Shown: in pieces, positions 41,138-42,185 of the stretch | How the letters are laid out: each line of letters starts with the position of its first letter | Numbering within the stretch: the first letter of the stretch is position 1 | Assembly (NCBI GenBank): GCA_002633005.1 | Contig: NMRA01000352.1 | Coordinates: 296,170-338,354, forward strand | Direction of reading: 5' to 3' | Length of the DNA stretch: 42,185 nucleotides | Source: Phoronis australis | Lineage: Eukaryota; Phoronida; Phoronidae | The notes under the pieces: model-generated | What the model saw: the letters and a program-made list of their open reading frames with translations, nothing else | Databases searched by the model: none | Told to the model about the DNA's origin: nothing | Translations under genes and position numbers: made by a program

Positions 41138-42185
41138 CTAGTCTATTATAATATTACACTTTCTGGTGTCTACCCACTTCCAATGTTGGCTATCGTGGTT
41201 GGAGCAACGTAACCGAGTAAACGCTTGAATAAGACTGTTATGTAGCGGTAACTTAAAATATGATTCAAAACAGTACAAAGTCTTAACGTTACAGTAGTAT
41301 TTAAGTTTTTCATTGTACTCAATTTCTGATCGCCAACCTTGCTCATAGCAGTCATTAACTCTTTGCGCGAAGATTCTTAAAAACGAGACTTCGCACGTGA
41401 CACCTTGATTCAACCAAATTTCATAAAAACCGTATTTTGATACCAATTGTCTTGCAGAAGATACCCAAGTATTTCTCCCATTCCGATCTAAATCAGGTAA
41501 CATGTCATAAGCCGCTTTAGCGTATCTAGCTAGTAGGTGGCATTTTCAATAACTTTAGCCAATATTTCACATAGAGCGGATAAATTCCACATTGACCTAA
41601 CACAGTTGTGTTTGAGCAAGAGTTTCCAACTCCATGAGCAATTTTACAAAATTTAACTTATAAGTTTTCAAGCCATTCAAATTCTTTGAATCCCCAGATT
41701 TCCGCACCGTAGCACATAGTTGGCACAGTAATTTTATCAAGCAGTTCAAGTGATAGGCCTCAATGATAATTCCGGTGCACCGGTTTCTAATTTTACAGAT
41801 AGACATAGCAGCTTTACTCAGTACCTTCACGTGCCAGAGTTTTAGTGACTTTGGACCAAACTAATCTTGGTGAAAAAATATTCCAAGATATTTATATTGG
41901 AAGGCAACCTCCACTACTTAATTGCCATAATACCACTTCTCATACGCTCTGAGTGGCCCGCCATTTCTAAAAACAATGATGTTTTTTCACATTTACACTC
42001 ATGCCCCAAGAAGAGCAATAATCATAAAGGCAGTTTAACATTCTTTGCAAATTAATTTGAGTGCTCGAACACAGAACCTTGTCATCAGCATACAACAGCG
42101 ATTTGACTTCCGGCGCCTCTTCATTGATATAAATCCCTCTAATATTTTGGGCATTATCTAGGACTTCGATAAATTCGTTCAGATA
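41138..42185 (-). mobile_element. Broken non-LTR (LINE) reverse transcriptase, truncated by window edge
   Basis: The minus strand carries LLYADDKVLCSST (YADD catalytic box at 42081-42092), then LQRMLNCLYDYCSSWGMSVN. In shifted frames follow a thumb-like ICKIRN-RC segment (41830-41597) and the post-RT tail GFYEIWLNQGV...RVNDCYEQGW...YFKLPLHNSLIQAFTRLRCS (41503-41138). This order is typical of LINE ORF2 C-termini in marine invertebrates. Frames change at least twice and stops intervene, so it is a dead copy. The 5' part lies beyond the window. Confidence 0.8.

Overview
This is animal (metazoan) nuclear DNA. The genes are split into short exons with GT/AG borders, introns are large and AT-rich, and transposon debris is abundant. 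There are no operons or prokaryotic gene signals. The mix of a ciliary transition-zone gene, a Golgi-traffic gene, non-LTR retrotransposons, a Penelope-like element with a GIY-YIG endonuclease and hAT-like MITEs suggests a marine invertebrate, possibly an invertebrate deuterostome (hemichordate, echinoderm or cephalochordate). The exact lineage cannot be fixed from the sequence alone. There is a 60-base N gap at 12104-12163 and a single N at 30905.

Layout. 1-4200: a decayed mobile-element protein (about 200-1215, + strand), a diverged tandem array rich in ATTTGCAT octamers (1520-2115), and a purine-rich tract. 4200-9300: isolated minus-strand exons of one or more unidentified genes, including two phase-compatible membrane-protein exons at 7195-7373 and 8891-8979. 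9300-17700: mostly featureless intergenic sequence. 17068-18234: two non-autonomous elements, one of them a 488-bp palindrome filled with a TAATTA-bearing minisatellite.

20765-31274 (minus): a nearly complete TMEM237 gene with at least ten coding exons. It encodes a basic, disordered N-terminus and four membrane segments, the plan of the ciliary transition-zone protein TMEM237. Its introns hold a hAT-like element, a Penelope-like element 3' end, a LINE tail, a strong hairpin and a misassembled 228-bp duplication. 31642-38079 (plus): a complete five-exon GOT1/GOLT1B gene of 140 codons, a small four-helix Golgi vesicle-transport protein. The two start codons face away from each other across 367 bp, so the genes probably share a bidirectional promoter.

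38080-42185: the GOT1 3' UTR with a minisatellite, a candidate terminal exon or microprotein (40230-40400) of unknown identity, and at the right edge a broken minus-strand non-LTR reverse transcriptase with its YADD box, cut by the window end. I saw no rRNA, convincing tRNA or CRISPR array. The novelty candidates are the TMEM237/GOT1 head-to-head pair, the homeobox-site palindrome, the octamer array, and the orphan exons.
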